From: Leptotrichia wadei
GTDB lineage: Bacteria > Fusobacteriota > Fusobacteriia > Fusobacteriales > Leptotrichiaceae
NCBI RefSeq assembly: GCF_007990445.1
Contig: NZ_AP019841.1
Span: 1,488,001 to 1,552,000 of the forward strand
Length of the DNA stretch: 64,000 bases
Direction: 5' to 3'
The position numbers and the translations under genes were made by a program. The notes below the pieces were generated by a model, which had not been told where the DNA came from, made no database searches, and saw only the letters and a list, made by a program, of their open reading frames with translations. This document shows positions 63,801 through 64,000 of the stretch, in pieces (within the stretch, counting starts at the first letter, position 1; each line of letters opens with the position of its first letter).

Positions 63801-64000
63801 CTTATACAGTGTATGCAGAAAAGAATGACAGAAATACATATAACTTCTTGGACGGACTTGAACAACGGTATGGAGTAGAAGGACTGGGAACAAGAGAAAA
63901 ATTGCTGTTTGATAAGATAAGCAGCCTAAATGGCGGAGAAGGGCATATCTTGGCTCAGGCATTTGATGAGATGAAAGGACACCAATATGCAAATATTCAG
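57872..64000 (+). CDS. Giant autotransporter adhesin (N-terminal part; runs off window)
   Basis: ATG 57872 follows AAAAAGGAGA, and the frame stays open for 2043 codons to the window edge. The protein starts MTNNLRKAKKDLCSFAKKCK, the autotransporter-associated N-terminal domain of Leptotrichia/Fusobacterium adhesins, with a long signal region (SALIIFLITGVINIANNLFSA, cleavage near residue 50). A helical/Pro-rich segment (to about 230) leads to a passenger of beta-helix repeats: many units of the type NNGKITVGxxAIGIY or GVYA/GMYA. Ser/Thr/Gly/Asn dominate. The last visible stretch, LAQAFDEMKGHQYANIQ, is the type seen before the C-terminal beta-barrel, so the barrel probably follows. It is likely a surface adhesin; the ligand is unknown. 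Confidence 0.92.
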   Translation, partial: MTNNLRKAKKDLCSFAKKCKDFKYTDSALIIFLITGVINIANNLFSAETGKSIENQKQVITTSIKDIHNQFTEVRRENDRLLKKSNMELIKLMEQGDHVVKSPWSSWQYGVNNFYNDWHGTYKGYGGKAGNTKYTRNPDDKFGTYSGGKYGVTTLSRKVIEPVSVIPINAAVKPKDIHKTPLNINLPKILAPNTPNLNISVSEPAKIDEIKVNVPEITVTPPVVSTDVFTNYDFDRAYQGKPAGADILEGQQPKDFDGNNNVFYAGYKPVYNSGNFSGTGNFENASGIIDTSSNPNQDNEFPIYFGGGITPNIIYAHGDGYTLGRQFKLSNFDIHVAGGNRNRANVIGEIGIHTVANGKIENVHGYLYGQAAFISLETWWAGKTELTSVKLDVKGEQNTVFFIFPTIYQEITRNNRGAYYQRGGFVGDFSADIASKKNIIYSILGASGSYGIDSTGTYKLEGAGNLVYAGLGYSADFSKFAGTGMIRGGSATNWKPFIKLTQPVESYGDSNVILFFNNTLSSSASQKPWLSNLPSLNPPQAIIERDNWNKTTIGIYQGEIEARANIGNQAQIDKTKTTQTSAGDTEHNIHYVEKNVGVYAKSGQRDGITPSADLGAELSKTNNAAFDNDLIHNLQINNAEITFGKYSKDGIMLASENGTVMDVLMPTNSKIKTTMGSSVKDYSSTTAPTSSYNDANNKAATGTIIAYSKGTWDTGNYYKSAIDHKNQMQSSSAQALQGKGSEINIGKDVELSARYREVTDDNGNKSKSYPIAFAATKKGKVNAYGNTTAHGYGSIIGYASDEGKVTNYGSVTAIDDAASNDDDTKKYHYTNIGGYATGLGSKVTLGSNSTTSKVTVSTYDGKNKVSSIITPTPTTSTIYGIGALADRDGEVVLRGKTNINTGTSGGLLALNGGKVEYEGGTITHKNNVTLGPSVNDHDNTTPFYAKGDSSNGSIVFTGSTTLDMYDGVLITGQETDYNSSTTGTEMYRGLGNVSVNLQSDNVTIGAFSGLNNLTWDSQTDASHTYINGLPGISKFSGHTINTNNHSYKSILTDGKLNVTSTKIELDSAADQYNKIQMANEVVTIGNTTNVTGNVSSATIKGQGLSMGSLKTATSNATTGFNNEGTISVTGGTTTSGIAGMNVSYGTINNGTSAGSSASVTIDNGAGLYGTNGSKLVNNGKITVASGAGIAGIGTGRTKQEYGTDVKTSASLGGTKTVEIENHGTINAAGTGSIGIYAENNTNAPKANVTVSSDKQLTVGTDGVGIAVVSATPAPMLVNHGTSDEGGTITVTAAGTGPDIKTGVNGKGIYAQNSDITLTGNYMIETPEKGIGIFASKNTNVTGTLEYKYNGSTTGTGMGIIYDQAGVASHTNNANVKLTNATNTTGGMIGVYTTAGTGNTLTNNGDITGSSAALEFGIVSDGADIINKGNITLGNAALQENANVGIYAKTKNTITNDGKITVGDNAIGIYGYNINNNTGSIKAGDNGVAIYTQGDGTVNLNANSKITVGKDQAVGVYAVGANQHINVNAGSSMTIGDNSFGIVNLGAGNTVTSNTANPVTLGTDAVYVYQNDNKGTVINHTPLTSAGDRNYGLYGNGNIYNDGVIDFSNGIGNVGMYATTGGTATNLAGGIIKVGDSDTNRKEYGVGMATGYYDDNPLSPTYRQVSNQGTIINQGTIEVSKPDTIGMYAVGSGSKAINYGNINLMGSKTVGMYIDRGAVGENWGTIQTTASGLTSAKGVYVANGGYIKNYGVINIAASDSQSAGIWTDNADHAEENANGVNPVTLTSQTGTSTPRMKVATASDMKEMGGVIVKVPPKAAVPTVADAQGNIIPIYKLDTDMAVPQPAEVIIKSPSGVTPINLSASDYFMNFPSSSEISSIGMYVDTSGVNYTNPIQGLNYLTGLTDINLLFGAEATRYTTAKAIEVGDNILKPYNDALKGVVTGGTTLNVISSSLTWMAQPTKNPVTELLDKLYLIKVPYTVYAEKNDRNTYNFLDGLEQRYGVEGLGTREKLLFDKISSLNGGEGHILAQAFDEMKGHQYANIQ

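Overview
The window is a very AT-rich piece of a bacterial chromosome that fits an oral Leptotrichia (Fusobacteriota). The reasons are strong GGAGG-type ribosome sites with AAA/ATT-rich codon use, a phosphotransferase-type alpha-glucoside cluster with a family-4 phospho-glucosidase, a FabV-type enoyl reductase, three near-identical solitary tnpB elements, and the start of a giant autotransporter adhesin with the N-terminal domain usual in that genus. The genus call is inference from gene content. No rRNA or tRNA gene was seen.

Layout: (1) 1-4.2 kb: rarA (cut by the window edge), a fused AAA-like/PD-(D/E)XK protein, ogt, and a RelBE-like toxin-antitoxin pair. (2) 4.3-13.5 kb: an alpha-glucoside/maltose regulon with a GH13 glucosidase, a GH4 6-phospho-alpha-glucosidase, a GntR/UTRA regulator, a PTS EIICB, an EEP-family phosphatase that may be a maltose-6'-phosphate phosphatase, and malQ. 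Three promoters carry a similar AT-rich near-palindrome just upstream of the -35 box, and a fourth copy sits at the regulator's own start codon. (3) 13.5-14.1 kb: an orphan CRISPR array of 3 repeats and 2 spacers, apparently read from the minus strand. (4) 14.1-23.3 kb: the purine operon purL-E-C-F-yciI-M-N, with a possible leader ORF before purL and a tiny membrane ORF after purN. (5) 23.4-42.3 kb: hpf, a putP gene split by an IS200/IS605-type element, Nudix and GNAT genes, deoB, deoC, an alkyl-base glycosylase, several uncharacterised genes including a degenerate Fic-fold protein, two more tnpB elements, and an AAA/DUF4143 ATPase. (6) 42.4-51.2 kb: a CorA-like transporter, an SDR, fabV, a candidate small RNA, an EndoU-like nuclease with a possible immunity gene, trpS, a HigBA-like pair, and a decaying or phase-variable cluster of small surface-protein genes. 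(7) 51.2-57.1 kb: trmD, rimM, a lone dhaM, an RNA methyltransferase, an O-antigen-ligase-like protein and a U32 peptidase-family protein. (8) 57.1-64 kb: a long regulatory upstream region and an adhesin that runs off the window.

The most striking observations are these. Removing one tnpB element restores putP exactly, while that copy of tnpB carries a nonsense codon but keeps its omega-RNA region and a guide matching putP. A Fic-fold protein has lost its catalytic motif and flap. An EndoU/immunity-like pair lies next to a compact small-RNA candidate. The alpha-glucoside genes share an operator-like motif. A short inverted-repeat (MITE-like) element occurs at two distant places.
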